Of a DNA stretch of 64,000 bases, positions 15,301 through 30,300 are shown in pieces. This DNA is from Azorinus chamasolen (lineage: Eukaryota; Mollusca; Bivalvia; Cardiida; Solecurtidae), in contig OY755242.1 of the NCBI GenBank assembly GCA_963576725.1, positions 9,019,132 through 9,083,131 on the forward strand, in the 5' to 3' direction. Under the pieces are notes generated by a model. It was not told where the DNA came from, made no database searches, and saw only the letters and a list, made by a program, of their open reading frames with translations. A program made the translations under genes and the position numbers. Within the stretch, counting starts at the first letter, position 1; each line of letters begins with the position of its first letter.

Positions 15301-18300
15301 ATTTGCAAACAGAGTAGATCCAGATCAGATGGCTTCTAGAGGAGCCGTCTGAACAGGGTCTGCTCTGTTTGCTAATAGAAGTTGATAGATCTAGTTCTTT
15401 AGTTTCTAAAATGGCTACAATATCCAACCTTTCATATTCATTATAACTATTTTATCCATCAATATTCGGTTGGTATTGAAATTTTGAATGAACATAGAAC
15501 AGGGATAGAGTTAATGGTCTAACAAAGCAAGATAAAGTATTCTATAGTTTGAAAAGAAATTGTCTGAAAGAGCAGACAGAAGGAAAAGCTATTATGCATG
15601 TTGAAAGGCAAGAAACTGACAGTTATTCAGTGCAATAACTGTTTCTCTAGGAGTCTCTGATCTGGGTCTACACTGTTTGTTAATGAAACTACATTCATTT
15701 CCCACATTCAAAGGACTACAGTACTTTATCCTTTTCCCTACTGAATATTTATGTAAGAAATAATGATATCACGAATATTAACCCAAAAGTTGATATAGGA
15801 AAATATATTTAACTACAAATTAACCTTTTACCTCATGAATAATGACGTAAGAAATAAATAACATAATGAATATTAATTAGACTGATAATCATAATGGTAA
15901 TTGAACACATGGAAATCTGCCCATGGCAGAAACTGTAGAATCAGTATTACATGATTGTATGTTAGTCCATAAACAAACAGAGCAAACCCTGATCTGCCAG
16001 ATCCTACATCACCTGATCTGGGTCTACTGTTGCACAGGTGTGACAAGGTGTTTCTATCAAGTATAGGGTTAACATCATTAATTATGTTAATGTCAGTCTT
16101 TTAACATATTTTTCGTACATTCTGTCTACTTTATCAAAGCTGCAGGCATCTGTGTTATAAAGTACAGTAAACCCCTCTAAACCCGATGTTCATGTTGGTA
16201 TAAATATTGGTCATTGAGACAGGTAGCAGCTTAATGCAAAAAGCTCCTCTAGGAACCACCTGTCTAAAAGTATCTAAATTCTTCTTTACTTGAATACTGG
16301 TTTAGAGGGTTTTTTATTGTATATAAGCCAATTAGTGACTAAATACTACATGTATATATATGTTTGCTGTTAGTATTTCTCCATTGTATATTTTGGGTTC
16401 AAAAGCTTTACAAAATCAAACAAAAAGTTGCCAATAGGGATGCAAAGCTGTGTAGGAAGCCAATAAATAATAATCCACTCAAAGGCTAAATGAAAGGTAA
16501 GAAAAATCTATATAATGAAGAAAGCAAAGTCACGCATTTAACTTACGATGTTCAGCTAAAATAATAAAGTAATAACAACTAAATTTAAGTAGTTAAACAA
16601 TTACTACCAGTAAAGCTAAGCCATTTCCATGCTATATTACCCCCATTTATCTATCAAACTAAAAAATCTTAAAAGATTTTCTAGACAAATGTTTGCTTGT
16701 ATTGGGTTTTCACGTTGCTTCAACCATATTCCAGTCATATTGCGACATTCAGCTAATTACAGGTGGAGGAAGACACCTGAGGTTTTGCCATGCACAGAAT
16801 GGATTGCATTGTTCCATGCACAGAAGAATACATGTAGTTGGGTATAACCACCAGCCTACAGCAAGCCAGCTGTAGGGCTTTCTCACATGAAAAATTCAAT
16901 TGCCCAGGCTAGTATTTGGATTTCTAGGCAAATTTTATTCCATGTCAATATCTAATTTACTCAGTCCTTTGTAAGAAACACTTTTACTTAGCAATCACGA
17001 ACAGTATAGACCCTCATTCCATACTGCCTGAAGCCTTTGAATTGACACTTGTGAACAGTTTGGATCCAAATTAAGGCTGAGGGACTCTGTGTTGTATCTG
17101 GATGCAAACTCTCTGCATCCTGAGAGTGTTTTTGAATCATATGTAAAAATAAAAATTTACATTGAACATTTGTAACAAGAATAAAAACTTTAGAAACAAG
17201 TTCAAATACATTTACTGCATTGAGCACTTAAAATTAGTGCCACAAATAAAGATACTAAAAATAAAATTGACATTGCTCCACCAATTTGTATACTGTGACC
17301 ACTCTTAAGAATTGTCTAAAAGAGACAATTCTAAAGAGTCACCTAACAACACCAGGTTTGGTGGTGGAAGAATGTTTCTTGAAAGGGTAACTATTACACA
17401 TCATACCTATGGCTCTGCTTGAAAATGTTTTTTAAGTAAATTTTCAGATACAAGTAGTAAATGAATTTGAGCATGCACTGACAGACCAGCACTGACGACA
17501 GTTTATACTGAAAATACATGCAACATCAAAAAGATCTGTCACCCTGTTTACAGAAGTTCAAATTGAATATCAAATGTGTACTAGTTTTGAGCATGAAATG
17601 ACCTTGGCAAACAAAACAGTTTAGATCTGAATGACACACACAATTACACAAGTCTCATCAAGATCAAAACTGGATCATACTCTGACTTTTGTTTTAAAAG
17701 AAAAGTAAAACATTAATTTTGCAAACCAACAATTGAAACAAATTACTTTTTATTTCTTACAATAATTACGTGGCAAGCAAAAAAACTTCTTTTTTTTTCA
17801 AGAAAATTGCAACATGCAAGCATATCCTTTGCAGCTTGATTAAAAGATTAAACTCTTGAAGAAGAACACTACATCATAGTTCCAGGAGTCCATACAGCAT
17901 GCATTTAAATATACAGGACGCAGAAGAATTCTAGGCAAACCCACATGCACCATTCTACTGACCGACAATCAGCCGGTAAGTTATTGTTTTATTTTACCTT
18001 TCCCTTCATCTTTCATCACTGAATCGAAATTGACACACATGTCACTTAATGATAATAATGCTTAATGTGGACAAACATAATTTTAACACTTCACCTGATA
18101 TGAAAGCCTTTTTATGCCTTTGCAAACATAGAAGACCCGGATTAGACAACTCTTTTTAAAGAGCCATCAAACCTGGGTCTGCTCTGTTTACTTATGAATT
18201 AATATTGGTCTCATTCTACATTTCCGCAATGGCCACAGATTTTCTTTTTCATTGGCCATCATAAAAATTCAGCTAATACATATTAATAATGTCATTATTT

Positions 18301-21300
18301 TTTGCATGAATATTCATCAGGTAAAGGGTTAAATCACATATCAACAAAAAGGATCAAACAAATAATCATATTGCTGTCTTCATAGTTTTATTAGCCCTTA
18401 TCATGCTAAGTGCAGCCTGATCGGCATTTGAATACAGGTTGGATCCAGATCAGATGCCGTGTAACTTAACGTCTCATCAGGATCTAAGCTGTTGACACTC
18501 AGTCACTGGTTTCTGATATAGCAGCAGTTTAGAGTTTGAGCAGATATAACTTTTTGGCATGATAAAGGGTTAGTATTACCAGGTAAACCAGGTAAGTATA
18601 ACCAGGTAACCAGATAAAGGGTAAGTATTACCAGGTACAATAAAACCTCTCAATAAAGGCAACTAAATTACATCAAGTATTTTGTATTTAAGACAGGTGG
18701 CTGCTTAAAGCAAGGTGAAAGTAAAACAGAACGCTCCTAAAGGAGCCTTGCTTTAAGCAGCCATCTGCCCTAAATACCAACTAATTAACGCAATTTAGTG
18801 ATTGCCATAGAGAGGTTTTACTGCACTAATACATCAATTGATGCCAGAAAAAAGTATACATAAGTATTACAACACTGATTGACCTCTCAGTTACTAATCA
18901 TTTATCAATAAGTTAAACAGAAAAGGTGTGTACTCAAATACACAAACTAAAATCATCATTTCTCCACAAAATATTGTGTAGTGACCATTCTGTAGAATCA
19001 AAGAGATAATTCTAAAGAACACCATAGTGTTTGGTGCAGAAATAGCTAGGAGCAATTCTTGAAATGTTTTAATTTACCCATCTTATCCAGCCCTCTATAT
19101 CAATAGAGGTAAAGCTGTACTATACTGCATCATCTACTGTTTATCCAGCCCTCTATATTAATAGAGGTAAAGCTGTACTATACTGCATCATCTACTGTTT
19201 ATCCAGCCCTCTATATCAATAGAGGTAAAGCTGTACTATACTGCATCATCTACTGTTTATCCAGCCCTCTATATTAATAGAGGTAAAGCTGTACTATACT
19301 GCATCATCTACTGTTTATCCAGCCCTCTATATCAATAGAGGTAAAGCTGTACTATACTGCATCATCTACTGTTTATCCAGCCCTCTATATCAATAGAGGT
19401 AAAGCTGTACTATACTGCATCATCTACTGTTTATCCAGCCCTCTATATCAATAGAGGTAAAGCTGTACTATACTGCATCATCTACTGTTTATCCAGCCCT
19501 CTATATTAATAGAGGTAAAGCTGTACTATACTGCATCATCTACTGTTTATCCAGCCCTCTATATCAATAGAGGTAAAGCTGTACTATACTGCATCATCTA
19601 CTGTTTATCCAGCCCTCTATATCAATAGAGGTAAAGCTGTACTATACTGCATCATCTACTGTTTATCCAGCCCTCTATATTAATAGAGGTAAAGCTGTAC
19701 TATACTGCATCATCTACTGTTTATCCAGCCCTCTATATTAATAGAGGTAAAGCTGTACTATACTGCATCATCTACTGTTTATCCAGCCCTCTATATCAAT
19801 AGAGGTAAAGCTGTACTATACTGCATCATCTACTGTTTATCCAGCCCTCTATATCAATAGTGGTAAAGCTGTACTATACTGCATCATCTACTGTTTATCC
19901 AGCCCTCTATATCAATAGAGGTAAAGCTGTACTATACTGCATCATCTACTGTTTATCCAGCCCTCTATATCAATAGTGGTAAAGCTGTACTATACTGCAT
20001 CATCTACTGTTTATCCAGCCCTCTATATCAATAGAGGTAAAGCTGTACTATACTGCATCATCTACTGTTTATCCAGCCCTCTATATCAATAGAGGTAAAG
20101 CTGTACTATACTGCATCATCTACTGTTTATCCAGCCCTCTATATCAATAGAGGTAAAGCTGTACTATACTGCATCATCTACTGTTTATCCAGCCCTCTAT
20201 ATCAATAGAGGTAAAGCTGTACTATACTGCATCATCTACTGTTTATCCAGCCCTCTATATCAATAGAGGTAAAGCTGTACTATACTGCATCATCTACTGT
20301 TTATCCAGCCCTCTATATCAATAGAGGTAAAGCTGTACTATACTGCATCATCTACTGTTTATCCAGCCCTCTATATCAATAGAGGTAAAGCTGTACTATA
20401 CTGCATCATCTACTCTTTATCCAGCCCTCTATATCAATAGAGGTAAAGCTGTACTATACTGCATCATCTACTGTTTATCCAGCCCTCTATATCAATAGAG
20501 GTAAAGCTGTACTATACTGCATCATCTGCTCTTTATCCAGCCCTCTATATCAATAGAGGTAAAGCTGTACTATACTGCATCATCTACTCTTTATCCAGCC
20601 CTCTATATCAATAGAGGTAAAGCTGTACTATACTGCATCATCTACTGTTTATCCAGCCCTCTATCTCAATAGAGGTAAAGCTGTACTATACTGCATCATC
20701 TACTGTTTATCCAGCCCTCTATATCAATAGAGGTAAAGCTGTACTATACTGCATCATCTACTGTTTATCCAGCCCTCTATATCAATAGAGGTAAAGCTGT
20801 ACTATACTGCATCATCTACTGTTTATCCAGCCCTCTATATCAATAGAGGTAAAGCTGTACTATACTGCATCATCTACTGTTTATCCAGCCCTCTATATCA
20901 ATAGAGGTAAAGCTGTACTATACTGCATCATCTACTGTTTATCCAGCCCTCTATATCAATAGAGGTAAAGCTGTACTATACTGCATCATCTACTGTTTAT
21001 CCAGCCCTCTATATCAATAGAGGTAAAGCTGTACTATACTGCATCATCTACTGTTTATCCAGCCCTCTATATCAATAGAGGTAAAGCTGTACTATACTGC
21101 ATCATCTACTGTTTATCCAGCCCTCTATATCAATAGAGGTAAAGCTGTACTATACTGCATCATCTACTCTTTATCCAGCCCTCTATATCAATAGAGGTAA
21201 AGCTGTACTATACTGCATCATCTACTGTTTATCCAGCCCTCTATATCAATAGAGGTAAAGCTGTACTATACTGCATCATCTACTGTTTATCCAGCCCTCT

Positions 21301-24300
21301 ATATCAATAGAGGTAAAGCTGTACTATACTGCATCATCTACTCTTTATCCAGCCCTCTATATCAATAGAGGTAAAGCTGTACTATACTGCATCATCTACT
21401 CTTTATCCAGCCCTCTATATCAATAGAGGTAAAGCTGTACTATACTGCATCATCTACTGTTTATCCAGCCCTCTATATCAATAGAGGTAAAGCTGTACTA
21501 TACTGCATCATCTACTGTTTATCCAGCCCTCTATATCAATAGAGGTAAAGCTGTACTATACTGCATCATCTACTGTTTATCCAGCCCTCTATATCAATAG
21601 AGGTAAAGCTGTACTATACTGCATCATCTACTGTTTATCCAGCCCTCTATATCAATAGAGGTAAAGCTGTACTATACTGCATGATCTACTGTTTATCCAG
21701 CCCTCTATATTAATAGAGGTAAAGCTGTACTATACTGCATCATCTACTGTTCTTTATTGTCTACGAACACAAATTATCTGGGAATAATGAAAATGAAAAG
21801 AAGGACAAAAAAGGAAGATAATATAATTGTTATTACATGTATATGGGTTTGGCGATTACTCTTTCTGTTACTTGGGTTTCAGAACTGACAAAAATCATTT
21901 TAAAATAAATTAAACCAGTCATTTATCTAAAACACTCAACAAGGATACATATTTTACATGTTTAAATCCTTCTCCTGCATACTGCAACATGGCTGACATT
22001 TGTAAACAGCTTAGATCCAGATGAGACGATGGGTAACCACATGTCTCATACAAATCTAACAATTGTTTAGCGTTTGACATCCAGTCCCAAAAATGATCTA
22101 GCAAATTGGACAATATTTAACACTTTACCTCATGATATTCAAGTAAGAAATACTGACAATATGAATACATGTGCAGACATCATGAACAAGAAGTTTAACC
22201 ATGGCAGAAACTGTACAATTAGATCTATATTTTTCCATAAGCAAACAAAGTAGACCCATATCAGACGGCTCCTGTAGGAGCCTTTTGATTTGGGTCTACT
22301 CTGTTTGCAAAGGTATTACAGGCATATCTATGGGGTAAAGGGTTAAAATGTAATAGACAAATTCTTGAGTGAATAACATTTCATCTGCAGGCCAAGGGTT
22401 GGTCTAGCTAGGGTTACTAACACAGAACAAATTAAAAGTAACTTTCCTCTTTTCTATGAAACTTTTAACCCTCTAACAATGACTTTCAGAGTTATACTAA
22501 ACCTAAAGAGTAATTTCCACCAGGAGAAAAAAATCACTATTGGCATGGGCAAACTATTCAAAGTTCAGAAGTAGGTAATAATATACATAAGGTGAGAGAA
22601 AAGAGATTTGTTCAATTACAAGTTTTATTTATAACCAAGCAAGGGTAATGATTACGCCAAATCAAAGTTTCCGAATCAGATTATTTAACCCTTTCCCTGT
22701 TCTATGTTTATTCCGAATTTCAATACATATTGAATATTCATGGACAAAATAGTTATAATGAAATTTGGAAGATTGAATATTGTAGCCATTTAAGAAAGTA
22801 TTCAAACATATCTTTCAAATTCCATTAGCAAACAGAGCAGACCCTGATCAGATGGCTCCTATAGGAGCCATTTGATCTGGGTCTATTCTGTTTGAAAATG
22901 CTTGAAAACATGTTTATATGAGGGAAAGGATTAATTGGTTTAATAAACTAACCTCAATAGCTACTGTTGGGATTTTATTTCCTTAATGAATATTGTAAAA
23001 GGTTGGTTCCCACATTATAAAAATATTACCTTAACGACTATTGTAGAAAATTGGTTTTCATAACATATTACCTTAATAGTTATTGTAAAAAGTTTGTTAC
23101 CATATATTAATAATTAACTTCATGGTTATTACAAAGGGTATGTTCCCATATAATATTACCTCAATGGTTATTGTAAAGGGTATGTTCCAATATCATAAAA
23201 CCTTTATGGTTATTGTAAAGAGTATGTTCCCATATCATATTACCTTCATGGTCATTGTAAAGAGTATGTTCCCATATCATATAACCTTCATGGTTATTGT
23301 AAAGAGTATGTTCCCATATCATATTACCTTCATGGTAAATGTAAAGAGTATGTTCCTATATCATATTACCTTCATGGTTATTGTCAAGACTGAGAGTATG
23401 TTCTTATATCATATTAACCTCAATGGTCATTGTAAAGAATATGTTCCCATATCATATTACCTTCATGGTCAATGTCTAGACTTCATTCCTGTATCAAATA
23501 TCATAAACCAATACTGCTAGAAAGTTGACAGTTGGAGTGAAAGGTATATTTCTCTATCTCCTTACCTAGTATAATGTTGGGCTCTGGCGTGATTCCAATC
23601 AGTTTCTGTATCTGCCCGAGGGTAACTCTGGCTTCTTCCATCTCCTGGAATAGAAGAATCACATCCTCTCGCACCCCAGCCCCAGGCGGTATTCCTCCAA
23701 AGGTTTTCTTCTTTAGCATAATGTTGGCACGGTTGGTGTTGGGATCAACTGGCAGGCCTTCATATGAATCCATTTCCATAATCACAGCATAGATGTGGTA
23801 TCTAGGAAGAAAGGTATTGATGATTGTTCAAACATTCTACAAATGTACTGTAAATCTTCTATAAAGTAACTTATCAAAAGAATATAAATTGAGCATTTGC
23901 TCCTATGGAACAAATGTTCTATTTATCAAAATGGTTTCATAAAGTGGCTTTTACAGAGGCACAGAGAGGTGTATTTATGGAGGAAAGGGCTAACCATTTA
24001 CTCCATGAATATTCATGTAAGAAATAATGACATCATGGATATTAATTAGATTAATTTTATAATGACACATGAAAACAAGAATTGCTGGCCCTGGCAGAAA
24101 GAGCAGAATCATACCTAAATTGTTTCATAAGCAAACAGAGCAGACCCTGATCAAACGGCTCCTATAGAAGCCATCTGATCTGGATCTTCTCTGTTTGCAA
24201 AGGCACAGAAAGGCATATTTATGGAGTAAAGGGATAACTCTTTGCATGCCAAGTCTGCAACAATTATTCTTAAAATAAAATTTCTCTCATTTCATTTTTA

Positions 24301-27300
24301 AAAAATATGGTTAGGGTTTTAAACAGTTTGCTTCTTAATGAGATGCTGCATCTTATCTGGATACAAACAGTTTGTATAGGTAATCACAGTTTTGCTGCAA
24401 GCGTGCAACAAGTTAAACAGCCTCCTGTTTTAAAATACATCCCTTTTTAATGCTCAAATGATTGTTTTAAGGAGTAATTATTTCAGATTGTTTCCTACCA
24501 ATTGAAAGCAATATGGGAACTATAAGAGCCGTCTGGTCAGGATCTGCTGCTTGCTTATGATATAATATAGATATGATTCTACAGTTTCTGCCATGGCTAA
24601 AACTTCCTGTGTCCATGTGCTATTATAACAATTAATCTAATCAATGCTAATGGCATCATTATTTCTTACATGAATATTAATGAATAAAGGGTTTATACAA
24701 TATTATTCAATAATTGTCTGCAACCTTAATCCTTAATTAAAGACTTTTTACCAAACTGTTTGCTAAAGTCAGAAAGATTTGCCCATCCAATAAACCCTTT
24801 CCTTGTTCTATGTTTCTTTCAAATTTCAATACTTTCTGAATATTCATGGACAAAATGGTTATAATTATATATGGAAGGTGGAACAGTGTAGCCATTGTAG
24901 AAACTAAAGAAACAGATCTATTATATTCTGTTGACAAACAGAGCAGACATTGATCAGATGGCTTCCTACAGGAGCCATCTGATCTGGGTATACTCTGTTT
25001 GCAAATTTTATGTGTAGGAAAGGATTAACTATATGGTCTTAATTCAATGTGCTGCTGTTCAAAAGGTTAAAAATACAAAAACAGATTTAACAGGAGTTTG
25101 CTGATTTTATTTTACTTCTGTAGAATTACAACAATCAAAGAATAGAACTACAGTAAAACCTCTCTATAACGACCACTAAATTGTGTTAATCATTTGGTAT
25201 TTTGGGCAGGTGGTTGCTTAAAGCAAGGTGAATGTAAAACAGAATGCTCCTATAGGAGCATTCTGTTTTACGTTCACCTTGCTTTAAGCACCCACCTGCC
25301 TTTAACACAAAATACTTGATGTAATTTAGTGGTCGTTATAGAAAGGTTTTACTGTATCACTACTTTACTCACTTGCCGCCAGTGGAGGTAGCAAACTCTC
25401 GAAGGAACCTGACAGTTTCTGAGTTATCACAGTTGTAAGACACAGCATGGATAGGGGGTTTCTTCTTTACTGCACAAATCTACAAAAAATAGGGGATATA
25501 CAGTAAAACCCCTCTAAACAGCAACTCTAGTAGAGAAGAATTTAGACACTTTTAGGCAGGCCATTAAGCTGCCATCTGTCTCCAAGACCAATGTTTATTC
25601 TAAACTGAATGTCTGGTTTAGAAGGATTTTACTATATACGGATAACATAAACCAGACCAAAGGGTTAATCCTTTACCTGTTCAATATTAATGTAAACAAG
25701 ATGTGTTTGTGAAACACTATGCCCCCTCATATATTTGACCTTTGACCTTGACCTCTGACCTTGACCTTGACATGTCACCCCTCAAAATGTGCAGCCTCAT
25801 GAGATACACAAGCATGCCAAATATCAAGTCTCTATCTCTACTGGTCCAAAAGTTATGGCCAATGTTAAAGTCGGCGATTTGACCCATATATTTGACCTCT
25901 GACCTTGAAGGATGACCTTGACACGTCACCCCTCAAAATGTGCGGCTTCATGAGATACATATGTATGCCAAATATCAAGTCTCTATCTATACTGGCTCAA
26001 AAGTTATGACCAATGTTAAAGTTGCTGACAAACAAACAGACAAACAGACAGGGCAAAAACAATATGCCCCCCGACTATCGTCTATGGGGGCATAAAAATA
26101 ATGACATCATGAATATTTATTTAAAACATTTTCAACGAAATCATTTTCTTAGTCAAACACTATGGAATCACGTTTATACCATGTCATAAGCAAACAGAGT
26201 TGACCCCGATCTGACAGCTCCTAGAGGAGCCATCTGCACTGGGACTACTCTATTGGCAAAGGCCGAAAAATGCATATACATGTATATGGAGCAAAAGGTT
26301 AATTTTCCACACTATCATCATCAGTATGGGCCACTTTGCGACAATGTATGTAAACTGTCTGATCAAATTCAGTTATTCAACATTTCATCAAGATCTAGCT
26401 ATCATCATATTCAAAAAAGTAATACATATAGAAGAGCATGCATTCACAGATATGATGTAGGCAGCAATTTCTGGAGAAGAAATAGCTACTTACCTTTTCC
26501 TTCAGCAACTGTCTACATGTATCTACAGATGACCCTTCTGTGAACAAATATATAGCCTCATTCTGAAAAGAAACAAATGTGATATACAGTAAAACCATTC
26601 TAATACTATTACCAAAAAGAGATCTAATCTACCATCATAGGGGCATGTGGTAGCCTAATGCAGGATAAAAGCGAGCTGCTCCTTTAGGGGCTGTCTGATC
26701 AGGGTCTGCTCTGTTTGCTTATGGAATAATATGCCAAAGCAAAAATATCCCATGTTAATAATATTTATTATACCATTGTAAAAATTAATCTATATGTAAT
26801 TAATATTCATGATAATATTTTTACAGGAATATTCATGGAGTAAAGAGTAAATAAAAATTGGAAAAATATTTTCTAAATTTCTCTGGAAAAATATCCCTCT
26901 AACTTGTTCAGCTACTCTTCAGAATGGAATTTGTAATAAATAAGTAGCAACAAGATAGGATTTGGCTGAGCAAAAAAGATTTAGATAGATTAGTGCTCCT
27001 CTTATGAAAATACTCCTCCATAGCAAGGCTTTTCCTGCAAAGAATTACCTGCTGGTCCTCAATGGCCCTGAGTACAGCCTCCACACATGCAGTGCTAGAT
27101 ACGCCAGCCAGTCTGTCCAGATCCCACAACCATTTGATAGCACCCTCGATTGTGTCATGTGTCACTGGAACACAGTTCTCCTGGTACATCTTCATATCAT
27201 CTGCAGCCCTGAGGAACAGAAAACAACATGTAAATTTCTCTTATGACCAGGTTGTCATTTTCTTTCTGGTTTGATGTTCTGAACACATCAGCCAGCATAG

Positions 27301-30300
27301 ACTCAGATCAGATCAGTAGTCTCTTGAAAACATTGTCTGATCATGGAAGTAAAGTTTGCGATTTAGAATACTCTTCAGATTTATCTATTCAAAATAAATG
27401 AAGTACTGAAAGTTCCATCTGTATGATTTCAGATGGTATCTATAGTCATAACATAATGATACAGTAATTACCAAATAGTCATAACATAATGATACAGTAA
27501 TTACCAAATAGTCATAACATAATGATACAGTAATTACCTAATAGTCATAGCATAATGATACAGTAATTACCAAATACTGAAAGTTCCATCGGTATGATTT
27601 CAGATGGTATCTATAGTCATAACATAATGATACAGTACTTATCACCTAATGCAGTAAAAGACACATCATATAAGTTTGTCCATAACAAGATAGTTTGTGG
27701 TTCTGCAATAGCATAAAAACACAGCACCAGATCAGGATCTGTACTGATGTATATCATCGGTATCTTAAGCATAATTATTTCATTTTTCAACTTATAAAAC
27801 ACCGTACATGTAGACACTAATTAGATGGTGAATCTAAAACACAGCTGCTGGTCTTCTAGGTCTTCACAATTGTAATATGCCAAAGGTCATAAGGCAACTT
27901 CTATTTCATTGAGCATCTATAACTAAAATAGATTACCTGATAAGATTAAACTTGGCAATCTGGGTGACTTGTTCATACAGAACACGTTCCAAAGCCATCC
28001 TGTACAAATCAAACTGCTGTGGTGACATGTTCCGTATGTCCAGTACAATAGTTATTGCTCTCTCCTCAACCACACCAAACAGCCTTCGGCTCTCAGAGGT
28101 AAGCCACTCCAGACGACGTTTGTACAGGTGAATAGCCTGTGACATGCGTCCCTCAAGCTGTCGTAGCTTGTCTCTCCCACATGTTATCTGAAATGTACAT
28201 CTATGATGTCAGCATCCGTAAAAGAAAGCTTCTCTTGCAATCTTTGTAATTGTTGTCTGTTTCAATATCTCAATATTTCCATTCCAGGAATCTATAAACC
28301 TCACTTTGTACAATTACTTTGACATCTTGCGTATAATTGCTTTAACTCATTCTCTCCTACTGACGCCTCTTTGCGTCTCTTAAAACTTGTTTTTTAAACT
28401 ATTGTGATAAATAGAGCATTTGCTCCTATGGATTTCAAAATTTCTCCTTTTCGACAATTAATGCTCCTTTTCCGTAGATTAATTCAAAGAGGCTGGGTCT
28501 AAAATTAGTCTAGGGAACAATGAGTTAATATAAATACAAATGAAATATGACTGTAGAAAAAGATCCATTTTTGTCTGGTCTCAATAATTAGGAAAATTTT
28601 GAAAATGCTTGATACCATAAATCTACAAAATACTGTCTAAAAATTAATACCTGTCTGTTGTACATTTACACTTAATGTTTTGTGGTCTTCAATGTTGTTG
28701 TCGGTTCAAATTCTTTTAAGAAATAGATTCGACTAAGCATCAAATAGATTGGCTCAGGTTTTAACTTGACCTCTCAACTGGGTCAAAACTGTTTTGTATA
28801 TTATTTTACAATGTTAAGAATTACTTACATTGTACATCTTTCCATCTGGTTTCATGACCTGATTGAAGAGACCCTCAGCATACCGGGATGACACAGGTCT
28901 CTTTACAGTCCAGTCAAAATCTGAAAATTAAACAAAAAAATATGCAAATCATTGCCCAAACAGCTGTGAAGTTCCATCAATATTACATACTGTGTCAGTT
29001 GCAATGAATTTCCTTTAGTTGAAGTGTTCAATGTAATAAAAGCATGTTGGTTACAATGAAATTATATAATCTGCAATAGAATTGTGTTGGTTTCAATTTA
29101 TTGTTTTTAACTCCAAGAAAATTATATACATGTATTATAACAATTTTATAGGCAATATGTCTTTAAATTACATATTTTGAATGTCTGCAAAAATGGAATT
29201 AATTTGTTGTTTTAAAGTAGTTAGGTGTTGAAATAACTATGGTATAAAAGCACATGAAATTGCAAAAGTTTGATGTAAATTAAGCTTTTACCTCAAAAGA
29301 GATACCTTTACAAAGAGAGCAGATCCAGATCAGACCACTCTTATAGGAGCTGTCTGATCAATGTCTGCTGTCTGCGCTTATGAAGTAATATAAATCAAAT
29401 TCTACAGTTTCTGCCATCAGGTAAAGAGTTCAAGTACCAATTTTGCCTATGTTATTTGTTCATGATGAAGACGAATGAATGCTTTAGAAAATTTGTGTGT
29501 GTTTTATTTCCATTACGATATCTAAATGATATTTTGTTCAAGAAAAACAAATTGTGATTCACATATGTGTTTCATCATATAAGTTATTCAGTGGATATCT
29601 TCATAAAATGATCCAAACAGTAACATTTGAATGTTTATGAGATACATGTATCTTTAAAAATGCATCATTTATAGACGGATCGAATTTCATGTTTGAGGTG
29701 AACAAAGAATAAATGTTAATCCTTTCCTTCTTGAATATTCATGTAACAAATATTGACATCATGAATATTCATTAGCTGAATTTTTATAATGGGATATGCA
29801 CAAATGATATTCTGGTATTGCTAGAAACTTTAGAGTCTGATGTATTATAATTTCATCAGCAATCAGAGCAGATCCTGATCAGACAGCACCTATAGGAGAC
29901 ATCTGATCTGGGTTTACTCTGTTTGTAAAGGCACGAAAAATGAGGGACAGGGTTGGAAGACCAATCAGTACACTTCATTGGTTTAGAGCATTTTTGTTGT
30001 ATTCACGTCCTGTCTGAATTACTCTAAAACTTTGGCCTGACAAACTTAGACAAATAGTGTATACCAAGATCAAACTGCTCCTGAAACTATCAATTTAATT
30101 TAATTTGAATGCAAGATGCCAGTTTACTGGTATTCATAAACAGTGTAAGCCCAGATCAGAGGACACCTCTAGGATCAGGGTCTGAATTGTTTGTCATTCA
30201 AAATCCTCTCATAAAGTAAAGCCTTCCTACTGAATGGGCTGTGCTGTTGAACAATGATGGACCATTTTATATTGAAAGTTCAATATTCAAAGGGTTAATC

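Noticed and set aside
16629..16875. Two overlapping plus-strand frames
   Set aside because: They fall in an interspersed repeat and show no domain, codon bias or splice context.
19083..21750. CRISPR-like array
   Set aside because: The 58-bp units are contiguous with no spacers, and the surrounding gene is eukaryotic. It is a satellite.
23122..23520. 132-codon plus-strand frame with a 14-residue repeat
   Set aside because: It is the translation of a 42-bp minisatellite; a repeat length divisible by three keeps any frame open. No start context or homology.
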